DNA from: Phaeovulum veldkampii DSM 11550
GTDB lineage: Bacteria; Pseudomonadota; Alphaproteobacteria; Rhodobacterales; Rhodobacteraceae
Direction of reading: 5' to 3'
NCBI RefSeq assembly: GCF_003034995.1
Contig: NZ_PZKF01000028.1
Span: 1-35,869 of the forward strand
Length of the DNA stretch: 35,869 nt
Shown here: positions 7,654 through 15,763 of the stretch, piece by piece
Layout of the letters: every line of letters begins with the position of its first letter
Numbering within the stretch: the stretch's first letter is position 1
Translations under genes and position numbers: made by a program
The notes under the pieces: model-generated
Seen by the model: only the letters and a program-made list of their open reading frames with translations
Database searches by the model: none
What the model was told of the DNA's origin: nothing

Positions 7654-8547
7654 TCATTTCGGGGGGACGGCGCCTTTGGCGCGCGGCCGGTGGTGCATCA
7701 GCGTCTCGCGACTTCGTCGCGCAACCTCTGCGGCGATATCGTCGATGTCTTCGGGCGAAAGGCAGCCCAGCGAGGCAGACATCCGTTTCAGATAGCCGGT
7801 GTTGTCGGTCAAGCGATCAACCAGACCGCGCTTGAACGAGGCGCGCGCGCGCACCGGATGATGGGCGCCGGGCGCGGTTTGCGCGATCAGCGTATCCAGC
7901 AGCACATCGGGGTCGGTGCGCATCGTCTCTTGCGCAAACCATTCGGGCGCAATGTCGCACAGATTGGCATGGCTCAGCGTGGCATCGGCCAGCGCGGTCG
8001 AAAAGCAGAAGGTTTCGTCATTGGTGTAGAACCGAAGCTCCAACTTGCTGTCACGATAGACCTGCCGCGCCGCAAACAGCCGGTCGGCGGCCCGCCCGGA
8101 GAATCGCGTCAGCGCAAAGATCGCCCGCCACAGCGGCACCCCCGGCATCCCGCGGCCAAAGCGATGGCCAGCCTCCATCGGCTCGATCCGCACCCCAAGC
8201 AGGTCTTCGCCGCGCCCCGCCACCTTGGCAAAGAGATCGGCCACGGGACCGGTGAAAAACACATCCGGCTCGATCAGCCAGTAGTGGTCAGCAGCCGGAA
8301 TTGCCTGCCGGAGCGCGTAAAGGAAATAATCCCCGCACCGCCAGCCCCAGTCGGGCAGCACCCGCAGACCGTTGGCGGCAACCCAGGCGTCGTCGATATC
8401 GACCACAGGCAGAGGCAGCTCCAACCCCTCGGGCCGGTTGTGAAACACCGTCACAAGGTTGTCACCAAAGACCGGGCGCAACTGATCATAGACCCGCTGG
8501 GCATCCTCGCCCCAGTGATGTGTGCGGATGGCGGCGATTGTGGTCAT
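7654..8547 (-). CDS. Glycosyltransferase-like protein inside the suf operon
   Basis: 297 residues from the ATG at 8547 (MTTIAAIRTHHW), one base after the stop of the FkbM gene. The central segment DWGWRCGDYFLYALRQAIPA, then DHYWLIEPDVFFTGP resembles nucleotide-sugar-dependent glycosyltransferases: an acidic E-x-D motif after a hydrophobic strand, the position of the metal-binding DxD. A second conserved-looking patch is LELRFYTNDETFCFS. There is no signal peptide or membrane segment. I cannot name the family. It has no known role in Fe-S assembly, yet sits between sufB and sufC and is translationally linked on both sides, forming a cassette with the FkbM methyltransferase. Confidence 0.65.
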   Translation of the reverse strand: MTTIAAIRTHHWGEDAQRVYDQLRPVFGDNLVTVFHNRPEGLELPLPVVDIDDAWVAANGLRVLPDWGWRCGDYFLYALRQAIPAADHYWLIEPDVFFTGPVADLFAKVAGRGEDLLGVRIEPMEAGHRFGRGMPGVPLWRAIFALTRFSGRAADRLFAARQVYRDSKLELRFYTNDETFCFSTALADATLSHANLCDIAPEWFAQETMRTDPDVLLDTLIAQTAPGAHHPVRARASFKRGLVDRLTDNTGYLKRMSASLGCLSPEDIDDIAAEVARRSRETLMHHRPRAKGAVPPK

Positions 8548-8548
8548 G

Positions 8549-9427
8549 TCAGGCCGCCCTGATCGAATTGGCGGGCAACAGCGCGACATAGTCAGGCACG
8601 ATGTCGGGCCGCACGGCCCCGCGTCGCACAAGCGCATCAAGACAGAACAGAACCAACGCAGGATCGTTCATAACGCCCTCGGCGAGAATTGCCAACCGCA
8701 GCACCTGCGCGGCATCGGTCTGGTCGATTGCGGTCAGGTCGCGGATGTAGAAGGCATCCCCATCGACCAACTGACGGTGCTGGCGCCGCCTGAGAAGACG
8801 GCCGCTCCCCGAGCGCAGCGCCGCGTGCTTCAAGAAGGCGAAGTCGTAAAGCTGAAAGCCCTGCAACCGAAGCTCCGCGTCGAGTTCACCAAGAGACGGC
8901 TCGCCTTGATAGATCGGCAGAAAGCGCAGTTCGGTCTGGACCAGCACCGCCGTAGACAGTCTCTGCCGACCGTTGGCGATGATCGACAGTTCGGCTCCCT
9001 GCACGTCGATCTTGAAAAAGTCGATCCGGCCCACTTCGGAAAGGTCGTCCAGCCGCGCTGTCTGAACCTGAACCTTTTCGCGCACACGCATCCCCCGCTG
9101 AAAGCCCAGAAGTCGCGCATTCGCCTCGTGCGGCGGGAATATCGAGGTGAACCCCGAGTTGGCACAGATGTGAAGCGTCTCCACCTCCCCGGCCCCGAGC
9201 GCCATGGGCAGATAAGTTTCTCTCTCTGACTTGGCAGCCATCAGTCGGGCAAGCGCATCCGGCTGCGGCTCGAACCCCAGCACACGCACATCGCCCGCGC
9301 GCAGAAGCGCCAGATAGGGCGGATCGCCCGTGATCGGGTTCGCGCCCACATCGACAACCTCGATCGGCAAGGCGTCTGGCCTTGCCGCGCGCAGCAGGTC
9401 GAGCCGGGCCGATGCCGCGTCGGACAT
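8549..9427 (-). CDS. FkbM-family SAM methyltransferase inside the suf operon
   Basis: 292 residues starting at ATG 9427, which shares its A with the sufB stop (GTGATG; a GTG three bases earlier is the alternative). SAM-binding motif I is VVDVGANPITGDPPY (about residues 24-38), followed by VLGFEPQPDALARL (motif II acidic residue) and IDFFKIDVQGAELSII, the hallmark FkbM segment. FkbM enzymes are usually O-methyltransferases acting on sugars or polyketides. The target here is unknown. The next gene is glycosyltransferase-like, which suggests that the two modify one glycan or glycoconjugate. The tight coupling to sufB indicates expression under IscR-type control. Confidence 0.8.
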   Translation of the reverse strand: MSDAASARLDLLRAARPDALPIEVVDVGANPITGDPPYLALLRAGDVRVLGFEPQPDALARLMAAKSERETYLPMALGAGEVETLHICANSGFTSIFPPHEANARLLGFQRGMRVREKVQVQTARLDDLSEVGRIDFFKIDVQGAELSIIANGRQRLSTAVLVQTELRFLPIYQGEPSLGELDAELRLQGFQLYDFAFLKHAALRSGSGRLLRRRQHRQLVDGDAFYIRDLTAIDQTDAAQVLRLAILAEGVMNDPALVLFCLDALVRRGAVRPDIVPDYVALLPANSIRAA

Positions 9428-10941
9428 CACCCCACGCTCCCCTCAAGGCTGATCGCCACCAGGCTCTGCGCCTCCATGGCAAATTCCATCGGCAGCGCTT
9501 GCAGCACCTCGCGGCAGAAGCCGTTGACGACCAGCGCCACCGCCTCTTCCTCGTCCATGCCGCGGGCGCGGCAATAGAACAGTTGGTCATCATCGACCTT
9601 TGAGGTCGTCGCCTCGTGCTCGACCCGGCTCGAATTGTTCCTGACCTCGATATAGGGCACCGTATGCGCCCCGCATTTGTCGCCGATCAGAAGGCTGTCG
9701 CACTGGGTATAGTTGCGGCTGTTCTTGGCCTTGGGGTGCATGCTGACAAGGCCGCGATAGGTGTTCTGCGCGCGCCCCGCGCTGATGCCTTTCGACACGA
9801 TCCGGCTTTTGGTGTTGCGGCCCAGATGCACCATCTTGGTGCCGGTATCGGCCTGCTGGGCGTTGTTGGCGATGGCGATCGAATAGAACTCGCCCTGGCT
9901 GCCCTCGCCGCGCAGGATGCAGGACGGGTATTTCCAGGTGATCGCACTGCCGGTTTCAACCTGCGTCCACATCACCTTGGACCGGTCGCCCCGGCAATCG
10001 GCGCGCTTGGTGACAAAGTTGTAGATGCCGCCGCGGCCCTCCTCGTCGCCGGGGAACCAGTTCTGCACGGTCGAATATTTGACCTCGGCATCCTCCAGCA
10101 CGACGATTTCAACCACCGCCGCATGCAGTTGCGCCACATCGCGCTTGGGCGCGGTGCAGCCCTCAAGGTAGCTGACATAGCTGCCCTTGTCGCAGATGAT
10201 CAGCGTGCGCTCGAACTGGCCGGTGTTTTCGGCATTGATGCGGAAATAGGTGCTCAGCTCCATCGGGCAGCGGGTGTTGGGCGGGATGTAGACAAACGAC
10301 CCCGCAGAAAACACGGCCGAATTCAGCGTGGCAAAGAAATTGTCCGACTGCGGGACGACCGAGCCCAGATATTTCTTCACCAGATCGGGGTGATTGTGGA
10401 TCGCCTCGGTGATCGAACAGAAGATGACCCCCGCCTTGGCCAGTTCTGCCTGGAACGTGGTGCCCACCGAAACCGAATCGAACACCGCATCCACCGCCAC
10501 CTTGCGCGCATCGGCCGCCACCGCCTCGGCGCCCTCGACACCGGCAAGGATCATCTGCTCCTTCAGCGGGATCCCCAGCTTTTCATAGGTGGCCAGCAGC
10601 TTGGGGTCGACCTCGTCCAGGGTCTTGGGCTTGCCGACGGTGCTTTTCGGCTGCGCGTAGTAATAAAGGCTCTGATAGTCGATCTCGGGGTAATGCAGCA
10701 TCGCCCAGCGCGGCTCCTGCATGCCCTGCCAGCGGCGGAACGCCTCCAGCCGCCAGTCGGTCATCCACTCCGGCTCGCCGTTCTTGGCGCTGATCAGGCG
10801 AACGATATCCTCGTTGATGCCCAGCGGCGCATATTCGGTCTCGATCTCGGTGTCCCAGCCGTATTTGTAGCTGCCCATGTTCTGGACGGTCTCGACGGTT
10901 TCCCGGTCGACGCCCTCGCGGATTTCCAGATCGCTGTCCAC
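9427..10941 (-). CDS. sufB: SufB, Fe-S cluster scaffold subunit
   Basis: About 504 residues. Contains [20 protein letters not shown], the central [20 protein letters not shown] strand, [20 protein letters not shown] (with the scaffold cysteine) and the C-terminal [21 protein letters not shown] signature. SufB binds SufC and SufD and carries the nascent cluster. I prefer the GTG at 10941 (then [17 protein letters not shown]), because the family starts about here and GAAAGAGACGAAA precedes it. An ATG at 10983 overlapping the upstream stop (ATGA) would add 14 residues. Upstream neighbour is the cysteine desulfurase; the downstream one is the FkbM gene, overlapped by one base. Confidence 0.96.
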   Translation of the reverse strand: MDSDLEIREGVDRETVETVQNMGSYKYGWDTEIETEYAPLGINEDIVRLISAKNGEPEWMTDWRLEAFRRWQGMQEPRWAMLHYPEIDYQSLYYYAQPKSTVGKPKTLDEVDPKLLATYEKLGIPLKEQMILAGVEGAEAVAADARKVAVDAVFDSVSVGTTFQAELAKAGVIFCSITEAIHNHPDLVKKYLGSVVPQSDNFFATLNSAVFSAGSFVYIPPNTRCPMELSTYFRINAENTGQFERTLIICDKGSYVSYLEGCTAPKRDVAQLHAAVVEIVVLEDAEVKYSTVQNWFPGDEEGRGGIYNFVTKRADCRGDRSKVMWTQVETGSAITWKYPSCILRGEGSQGEFYSIAIANNAQQADTGTKMVHLGRNTKSRIVSKGISAGRAQNTYRGLVSMHPKAKNSRNYTQCDSLLIGDKCGAHTVPYIEVRNNSSRVEHEATTSKVDDDQLFYCRARGMDEEEAVALVVNGFCREVLQALPMEFAMEAQSLVAISLEGSVG

Positions 10942-10979
10942 TTTCGTCTCTTTCCCGTTCGCAGGGCCTTGCGGCCCGG

Positions 10980-12026
10980 TCATGCGGCCCGTTCCCGGTG
11001 CCGCTTTCTGGCAGCGCCCCAGGCCTCGGCAAAGCGCAACAGATCGTCCCGCCCTACCCCCGGCCCGATGGAAATGCGCACCGCGCATCCCGCCGCCGTC
11101 TCGTCATATCCCATTGCCCGCAGCACCCGGCTGGCGCGCACCTTGCCCGACGAACAGGCCGACCCCGCCGAGATCGCAAACCCGGCAAGATCAAGCCGCA
11201 TCACCTGCGTCTCGCCCCGCCAGCCCGGCGCAATCAGGCAAAGCGTGTTGGGCAGCCGCTCCGCCTCTGCTGCTGGAAAGATAACATCTTCGCCCGCAGC
11301 TTCCAGAGCTTTTTCTAGAATACTTCTAAGTTCCGCAACCTCATCCCACACCCCCGCCACCAGGTCGGCCTGGGCAGCCTTGGCCGCCGCGGCAAACCCG
11401 GCAATGCCGATCAGGTTTTCGGTGCCGGCCCGGCGCCCCATCTCTTGCCCGCCGCCCTTGATTTGGGCAACAAGCTCGGTTCCGCGCCGAATGACAAGCG
11501 CGCCCACCCCCTTCGGCCCGCCCAGCTTGTGCGCCGACACGATCCCGGCAGTAATCCCCAGCCAGTTGAACGCGAAGGGCCACTTGCCAAAGGCCTGCGT
11601 CAGATCCGAGACCGCCAGCCCCTCGGGCAGGGCCTGAATCACCCCGGTTTCCGAATTGGCCAGTTGCAAGGCGGCCCGCCCCGGTTCAGGCACCGCCACC
11701 CGCCCCGCGCGGTCGCTTTTTAGCACCGGGTCACACCAGGCCAGCACCGCCTCGTGCTCGACCTCGGCACACACCAGACCGCGCCCCGCGCAGGCCAGCG
11801 CCGCCGCCTCGGTCGCACCCGAGGTAAAGACGATATCCGCCCCCTCGGCCCCCAAAGCCCGCGCCAGATCGGCCCGCGCCCGCTCCAGCACCGCCCGCGC
11901 CGCCCGCCCCTCGGCATGAACCGAGGACGGATTACCCACCACATCCATCGCCGCGACCATCGCCGCCCGCGCCTCGGCCCGCAGCGGCGCGGTCGCGTTC
12001 CAGTCCAGATAGACCCGCCCGCTCAT
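10980..12026 (-). CDS. IscS/NifS-type cysteine desulfurase
   Basis: 348 residues from ATG 12026 ([16 protein letters not shown]), a group I cysteine desulfurase. PLP-binding lysine 167 is in [11 protein letters not shown]; the persulfide cysteine 291 is in [12 protein letters not shown], with the flexible-loop SACSSG typical of IscS/Nif[14 protein letters not shown] gives the cofactor phosphate loop. It is shorter than E. coli IscS (about 404), mainly at the C-terminus, where IscS binds IscU. It is the second desulfurase of this operon, alongside sufS, a pattern I associate with alphaproteobacterial suf loci. The 165 bases upstream carry an inverted repeat, so it may be partly separated from iscR in transcription. 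Confidence 0.93.
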   Translation of the reverse strand: MSGRVYLDWNATAPLRAEARAAMVAAMDVVGNPSSVHAEGRAARAVLERARADLARALGAEGADIVFTSGATEAAALACAGRGLVCAEVEHEAVLAWCDPVLKSDRAGRVAVPEPGRAALQLANSETGVIQALPEGLAVSDLTQAFGKWPFAFNWLGITAGIVSAHKLGGPKGVGALVIRRGTELVAQIKGGGQEMGRRAGTENLIGIAGFAAAAKAAQADLVAGVWDEVAELRSILEKALEAAGEDVIFPAAEAERLPNTLCLIAPGWRGETQVMRLDLAGFAISAGSACSSGKVRASRVLRAMGYDETAAGCAVRISIGPGVGRDDLLRFAEAWGAARKRHRERAA

Positions 12027-12068
12027 GCCAGCCCCCTGCACCCGGAATTGGCCGGGGAACGCTCCGCG

Positions 12069-12140
12069 GGGGATATTTGTACCAAGATGAACAGCCAAAG
12101 CCTCATGCACCCGCCCGTTCATCTTGGCACAAATATCCCC
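12069..12140. repeat. Inverted pair of a dispersed repeat
   Basis: Arms 12069-12092 (GGGGATATTTGTACCAAGATGAAC, shown as two parts: GGGGATATTTG and TACCAAGATGAAC) and 12117-12140 (reverse complement with one mismatch) flank a 24-base loop. A third copy lies at 30630-30653. As RNA it could form a 24-bp hairpin between iscR and the desulfurase gene. There is no T-tract, so it is not a classical terminator; attenuation or RNA processing is possible. Confidence 0.75.
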
Positions 12141-12191
12141 GCCGGAGGCTTCCGCCGCGCGCCAGGGGCGATCGCGGGGGCGCAAGGCCCC

Positions 12192-12650
12192 TCACTCGTC
12201 AACCACGGCAAACAGCGACGGCACCGCCGGGCAGGGTTTCAACGCGTTATGCACCACATCCGCCAGCGTGGTCTGGTGCAGGAACACATAGACCTGCGCC
12301 GAAAGGCTTTCCCACAGCCGGTTCGCCAGACTTTGCGCGCGGCTGCCGCAAACGCCACCCGTGGCGCCCGCGCCAATGTGCAGGGCGCTGACGGTTTCGT
12401 CCACCGCCTCGAAAATCTCGCTGATCCGGATTTCGGCCGGGTCGCGCGCCAGCCGGTAGCCGCCGCCGGGGCCGCGCACCGAAGCCACCAGCCCCGCCCG
12501 CCGCATCCGCACGAACAACTGTTCCAGATAGGGTAGCGAAATGTCCTGACGTTTGGAAATCGCGGCCAGCGAGGTCAGCTGATCGTCGTGCACCGTCGCC
12601 AGATCCACCAGCGCCACCATCGCATAGCGCCCCTTGGTCGATAGCTTCAT
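12192..12650 (-). CDS. iscR: IscR-like Rrf2-family regulator
   Basis: 152 residues from ATG 12650 (MKLSTKGRYAMVALVDLA), preceded by AGGAGG-like GAGGAGCAC. The winged helix-turn-helix covers residues 1-65 (SLAAISKRQDISLPYLEQLF as recognition region, GPGGGYRLAR as wing), followed by the dimerisation helix. Classical IscR ligates its [2Fe-2S] cluster with three cysteines (92, 98, 104 in E. coli) and a histidine. Here the corresponding region has one cysteine only (Cys101 in GGVCGS); the other, Cys140, is near the C-terminus. Rhodobacter sphaeroides IscR is known to bind a cluster with an unusual single-cysteine scheme, so this fits that subtype. It heads the suf operon and probably represses it when Fe-S supply is adequate. 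Confidence 0.9.
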   Translation of the reverse strand: MKLSTKGRYAMVALVDLATVHDDQLTSLAAISKRQDISLPYLEQLFVRMRRAGLVASVRGPGGGYRLARDPAEIRISEIFEAVDETVSALHIGAGATGGVCGSRAQSLANRLWESLSAQVYVFLHQTTLADVVHNALKPCPAVPSLFAVVDE

Positions 12651-12862
12651 GTGCTCCTCCTGATCAGGCCCCGCGGGCCATGCCCGGCATCGGGCTGAAA
12701 GCCTTAATTTCTTAGCAGAGCATTGACGTGGCACGGAAGGCCGCTTAACTCAACTGCGACCGCGTGACCGGGCTTGGCCCCGATCCGATCTGCACCCGAT
12801 CTAGGGGAGTTGAGCGAAATCGTCAAGATTGCCGCCAGCCCCGCAAACCACAGGCGAGGCCC
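12651..12862. promoter_or_regulatory. Divergent intergenic region iscR / hydrolase
   Basis: 212 bases separate the iscR start from the hydrolase start and must hold the promoters of both units. On the plus strand TTGACG (about 12723-12728) followed 16 bases later by TTAACT is a plausible sigma-70-type promoter for the hydrolase. On the minus strand GAGGAGCAC precedes iscR. I could not identify a confident IscR operator; the A/T-rich patch CTTAATTTCTTAG near 12703-12715 is the most likely regulatory spot. Confidence 0.35.
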
Positions 12863-13522
12863 ATGCCCGAAGTCATCTTTCCCGGCCCCGAAGGTCGTCT
12901 TGAAGGCCGCTACCACCCGCAGGGCGCGCCGGATGCGCCGATCGCCATCGTGCTGCACCCCGATCCGCAATATGGCGGGACGATGAACAACCGCGTCGTC
13001 TACAACCTGCATTACGCCTTCCACCGGATGGGGTTCACCGTGCTGCGGTTCAACTTCCGCGGTGTCGGGCGCAGCCAGGGCGAATATGACCAGGGCATCG
13101 GCGAGTTGTCGGATGCCGCCTCGGCGCTCGATTATCTGCAGGCGATGAACCCCAATTCCAAGCATTGCTGGGTTGCGGGGTTCAGCTTTGGCGCCTGGAT
13201 CGGGATGCAACTGCTGATGCGGCGGCCCGAGATCACCGGCTTCATCTCGGTGGCGCCGCCCGCAAACATGTATGATTTCAGCTTTCTTGCGCCCTGCCCC
13301 TCGTCGGGGTTGATCATCAACGGCACCGCCGACCGGGTGGCGCCGCCCAAGGACACCGCTACGCTGGTGGGCAAGCTGCGCGAGCAAAAGGGCATCACCA
13401 TCACGCATGAACAGATCGAGGGCGCTGACCATTTCTTCAAGGATGACGAGGCGCATATGAAGCCGATGATCGACTCGGTTCAGACCTATGTCCGCCGCCG
13501 CCTGACGGAAGGGACGCGATAA
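12863..13522 (+). CDS. Alpha/beta hydrolase
   Basis: 219 residues from ATG 12863 (MPEVIFPGPEGRLEGRYHP). Alpha/beta hydrolase fold with the oxyanion-region strand IAIVLHPDPQYGGTMNN, the LRFNFRGVGRSQG strand-loop, nucleophile elbow GFSFGAW, an acidic residue in INGTADRVAPP and a histidine in EGADHFFK. No signal peptide, so cytoplasmic. Homologues are commonly found divergent from or near the iscR-suf locus in alphaproteobacteria, but the substrate is unknown to me. It is followed at 4 bases by a small conserved gene, with which it is probably co-transcribed. Confidence 0.85.
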   Translation: MPEVIFPGPEGRLEGRYHPQGAPDAPIAIVLHPDPQYGGTMNNRVVYNLHYAFHRMGFTVLRFNFRGVGRSQGEYDQGIGELSDAASALDYLQAMNPNSKHCWVAGFSFGAWIGMQLLMRRPEITGFISVAPPANMYDFSFLAPCPSSGLIINGTADRVAPPKDTATLVGKLREQKGITITHEQIEGADHFFKDDEAHMKPMIDSVQTYVRRRLTEGTR

Positions 13523-13526
13523 CCCC

Positions 13527-13790
13527 ATGGCGCTGATCGACGACCTGGCAGAGGCGCTGGCCGATGATACCCTGCTGGCGATGGACAACCTGTCCAACGA
13601 CCGGCTGTATCTGGAGGTTGCCAAGGCCATCGGTGCGCTGTCACCCTCTTTGCAGGAAGCCTTTCTGACCGCGTGCCGCCTGCGGCTGGCCGAACAGCGC
13701 GGCCGTCGCTTTCTGGAGGCCACGCTGCGCGCTGCCGAAACCGGCACCGCCGCCCCCGTCGCCCCGCCCGAACCGGAGAGCGGCCTTTGA
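13527..13790 (+). CDS. Small conserved helical protein
   Basis: 87 residues: MALIDDLAEALADDTLLAM, then helices with YLEVAKAIGALSPSLQEAFL and ACRLRLAEQRGRRFLEATLR, ending in a proline-rich tail. No catalytic or metal motif and no membrane segment. I do not recognise the family. It is packed between the hydrolase (4-base gap) and an HD-domain gene whose TTG start overlaps its stop, so the three genes probably form an operon. Confidence 0.7.
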   Translation: MALIDDLAEALADDTLLAMDNLSNDRLYLEVAKAIGALSPSLQEAFLTACRLRLAEQRGRRFLEATLRAAETGTAAPVAPPEPESGL

Positions 13791-14365
13791 GCCCCGCCGC
13801 CAGGCTTGAGGCGCAATTCGCCTTTCTGCTGGAGGCTGACCGGCTGAAACAGGTGCTGCGCGGCACCACGCTGGCCGACGGGTCGCGGCGCGAAAACTCG
13901 GGCGAGCATAGCTGGCATCTGGCGCTTTACGCCATGGTTCTGGCCGATCATGCGCCGCAGGGCGTTGATATCGGGCGGGTTTTGCGAATGATGATCCTGC
14001 ACGATCTGGTCGAGATCGACGCGGGCGACCACCCGATTCACGGCAGCCACGACCCGGTGGCGCAGGCCGCCGCCGAGGCCGCGGCGGCAGACCGCATCTT
14101 TGGCATGCTGCCGCCCGATCTGGCGACCGAGTTTCGCACCCTGTGGCAAGAGTTCGAGGCCGCCGAAACCGCGGATGCGGTCTTTGCCAAGGCAATCGAC
14201 CGGGTGCAACCGGTGATGCAGAATGTGGCCTGCGGCGGCGGCACATGGGCCGAATATCAGGTGACCGCCGACCAGCTTGAGACGCGGGTGGGGCGAAAAG
14301 TCGCGCAGGGCGCGCCACAAATCTGGGCATTCGTCAGGGAAAAGACCCGCGCCTACTTTGGCTGA
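13787..14365 (+). CDS. HD-domain phosphohydrolase (YfbR/HD_3-like)
   Basis: 192 residues. Homology begins directly at a TTG (13787) that overlaps the upstream stop (CTTTGAGC), and no ATG or GTG fits better, so TTG is the probable start. Metal-binding residues follow the HD pattern: ENSGEHSWHLAL (His41), ILHDLVEIDAGD (His72-Asp73) and IDRVQPVMQN (Asp). This resembles HD_3 proteins such as the 5'-nucleotidase YfbR, which hydrolyse nucleotide phosphates. The substrate is not evident. Last gene of a three-gene unit. Confidence 0.8.
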   Translation: MSPAARLEAQFAFLLEADRLKQVLRGTTLADGSRRENSGEHSWHLALYAMVLADHAPQGVDIGRVLRMMILHDLVEIDAGDHPIHGSHDPVAQAAAEAAAADRIFGMLPPDLATEFRTLWQEFEAAETADAVFAKAIDRVQPVMQNVACGGGTWAEYQVTADQLETRVGRKVAQGAPQIWAFVREKTRAYFG

Positions 14366-14463
14366 GGTGCGGAATTTCCGGTATACAACCGCATACCGCC
14401 CTTCCCCTGCCCGCACATTTCCGTTAAGACAGCGGCAACCGAATCCCTTTGTTGCGAGGCGCC

Positions 14464-15675
14464 ATGTCGAAGATCAAGGTAGCGAACCCCGTCGTTGAAC
14501 TCGACGGCGACGAGATGACCCGGATCATCTGGGATTTCATCAAGAAAAAGCTGATCCTGCCCTATCTCGACATCGACCTGCACTATTACGATCTGGGCAT
14601 CGAGGAACGCGATCGCACCAACGACCAGATCACCATCGACGCCGCTCTGGCGATCCAGAAACACGGCGTCGGCGTGAAATGCGCCACCATCACCCCCGAT
14701 GAGGCGCGGGTCGAGGAATTCGGCCTGAAACAGATGTGGAAATCGCCCAACGGCACGATCCGCAACATTCTGGGCGGCGTGATCTTTCGCCAGCCGATCA
14801 TCTGCAAGAACGTGCCGCGTCTGGTGCCGGGCTGGACCCAGCCGATTGTCGTGGGCCGCCATGCCTATGGCGATCAGTATCGCGCCACCGATTTCCGCTT
14901 TCCGGGGCCGGGCAAGCTGACGCTGAAATTCGTGGGCGAGGATGGCACGGTGATCGAACGCGATGTGTTCGACGCGCCCTCGGCGGGCGTCGTGATGGGG
15001 ATGTATAACCTTGATGACAGCATCATCGACTTTGCCCGCGCCTCGCTGAACTACGGGCTGAACCTTGGCTGGCCGGTGTATCTGTCCACCAAGAACACGA
15101 TCCTCAAGGCCTATGACGGTCGCTTCAAGGATCTGTTCGCCAAGGTCTATGCCGAGGAATTCGAAGACAGGTTCAAGGCCGCGGGCATTCACTATGAACA
15201 CCGGCTGATCGACGACATGGTGGCCAGCGCGCTGAAATGGTCGGGTGGCTACGTCTGGGCCTGCAAGAACTACGATGGCGACGTGCAGTCCGATACCGTG
15301 GCGCAGGGCTTTGGCAGCCTTGGCCTGATGACCTCGGTGCTGATGACCCCCGATGGCAAGACCGTCGAGGCAGAGGCCGCGCATGGCACGGTGACGCGCC
15401 ACTACCGCGAGCATCAGAAGGGCAAGGAAACCTCGACGAACTCGATCGCGTCGATCTACGCCTGGACCGGGGGGCTGAAGCACCGCGCGAAACTTGATGG
15501 CAACGAGGCGCTGATGACCTTTGCCACAACGCTGGAGCGGGTGACGGTGCAGGCGGTGGAAGATGGCCACATGACAAAGGATCTGGCGCTGCTGGTCGGG
15601 CCGGACCAGAAATGGCTGACCACGATGGGCTATCTTGAAAAGGTCGATCAATATCTGAACAAGGCGCTGGGCTGA
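14464..15675 (+). CDS. icd: NADP-dependent isocitrate dehydrogenase
   Basis: 403 residues from ATG 14464 ([20 protein letters not shown]) with GCGAGG upstream; an in-frame ATG 15 bases earlier is less likely. It matches the eukaryotic-like homodimeric NADP-IDH subfamily common in alphaproteobacteria: substrate loop [29 protein letters not shown], metal-binding [10 protein letters not shown] and [15 protein letters not shown], and cofactor segment [20 protein letters not shown]. It converts isocitrate to 2-oxoglutarate in the TCA cycle. Independent unit with its own terminator. Confidence 0.97.
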   Translation: MSKIKVANPVVELDGDEMTRIIWDFIKKKLILPYLDIDLHYYDLGIEERDRTNDQITIDAALAIQKHGVGVKCATITPDEARVEEFGLKQMWKSPNGTIRNILGGVIFRQPIICKNVPRLVPGWTQPIVVGRHAYGDQYRATDFRFPGPGKLTLKFVGEDGTVIERDVFDAPSAGVVMGMYNLDDSIIDFARASLNYGLNLGWPVYLSTKNTILKAYDGRFKDLFAKVYAEEFEDRFKAAGIHYEHRLIDDMVASALKWSGGYVWACKNYDGDVQSDTVAQGFGSLGLMTSVLMTPDGKTVEAEAAHGTVTRHYREHQKGKETSTNSIASIYAWTGGLKHRAKLDGNEALMTFATTLERVTVQAVEDGHMTKDLALLVGPDQKWLTTMGYLEKVDQYLNKALG

Positions 15676-15698
15676 GGAGGCAAAGCGTCGGGGAGGAG

Positions 15699-15730
15699 AA
15701 CGGGCCGGGCTTTCCCGGCCCGTTTGTTTT
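15699..15730 (+). terminator. Rho-independent terminator of icd
   Basis: Stem AACGGGCCGGG / CCCGGCCCGTT with a 4-base loop, followed by TGTTTT, 24 bases after the icd stop. Confidence 0.9.
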
Positions 15731-15763
15731 GGCCCGTGCCCGAACGCCCAACGCCGGAACCGG

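Noticed and set aside
9616-11637. Very long plus-strand open frame opposite sufB and the desulfurase
   Set aside because: Its translation is rich in Arg, His, Gly and Ala without recognisable motifs; it is the antisense of well-identified genes in GC-rich DNA.
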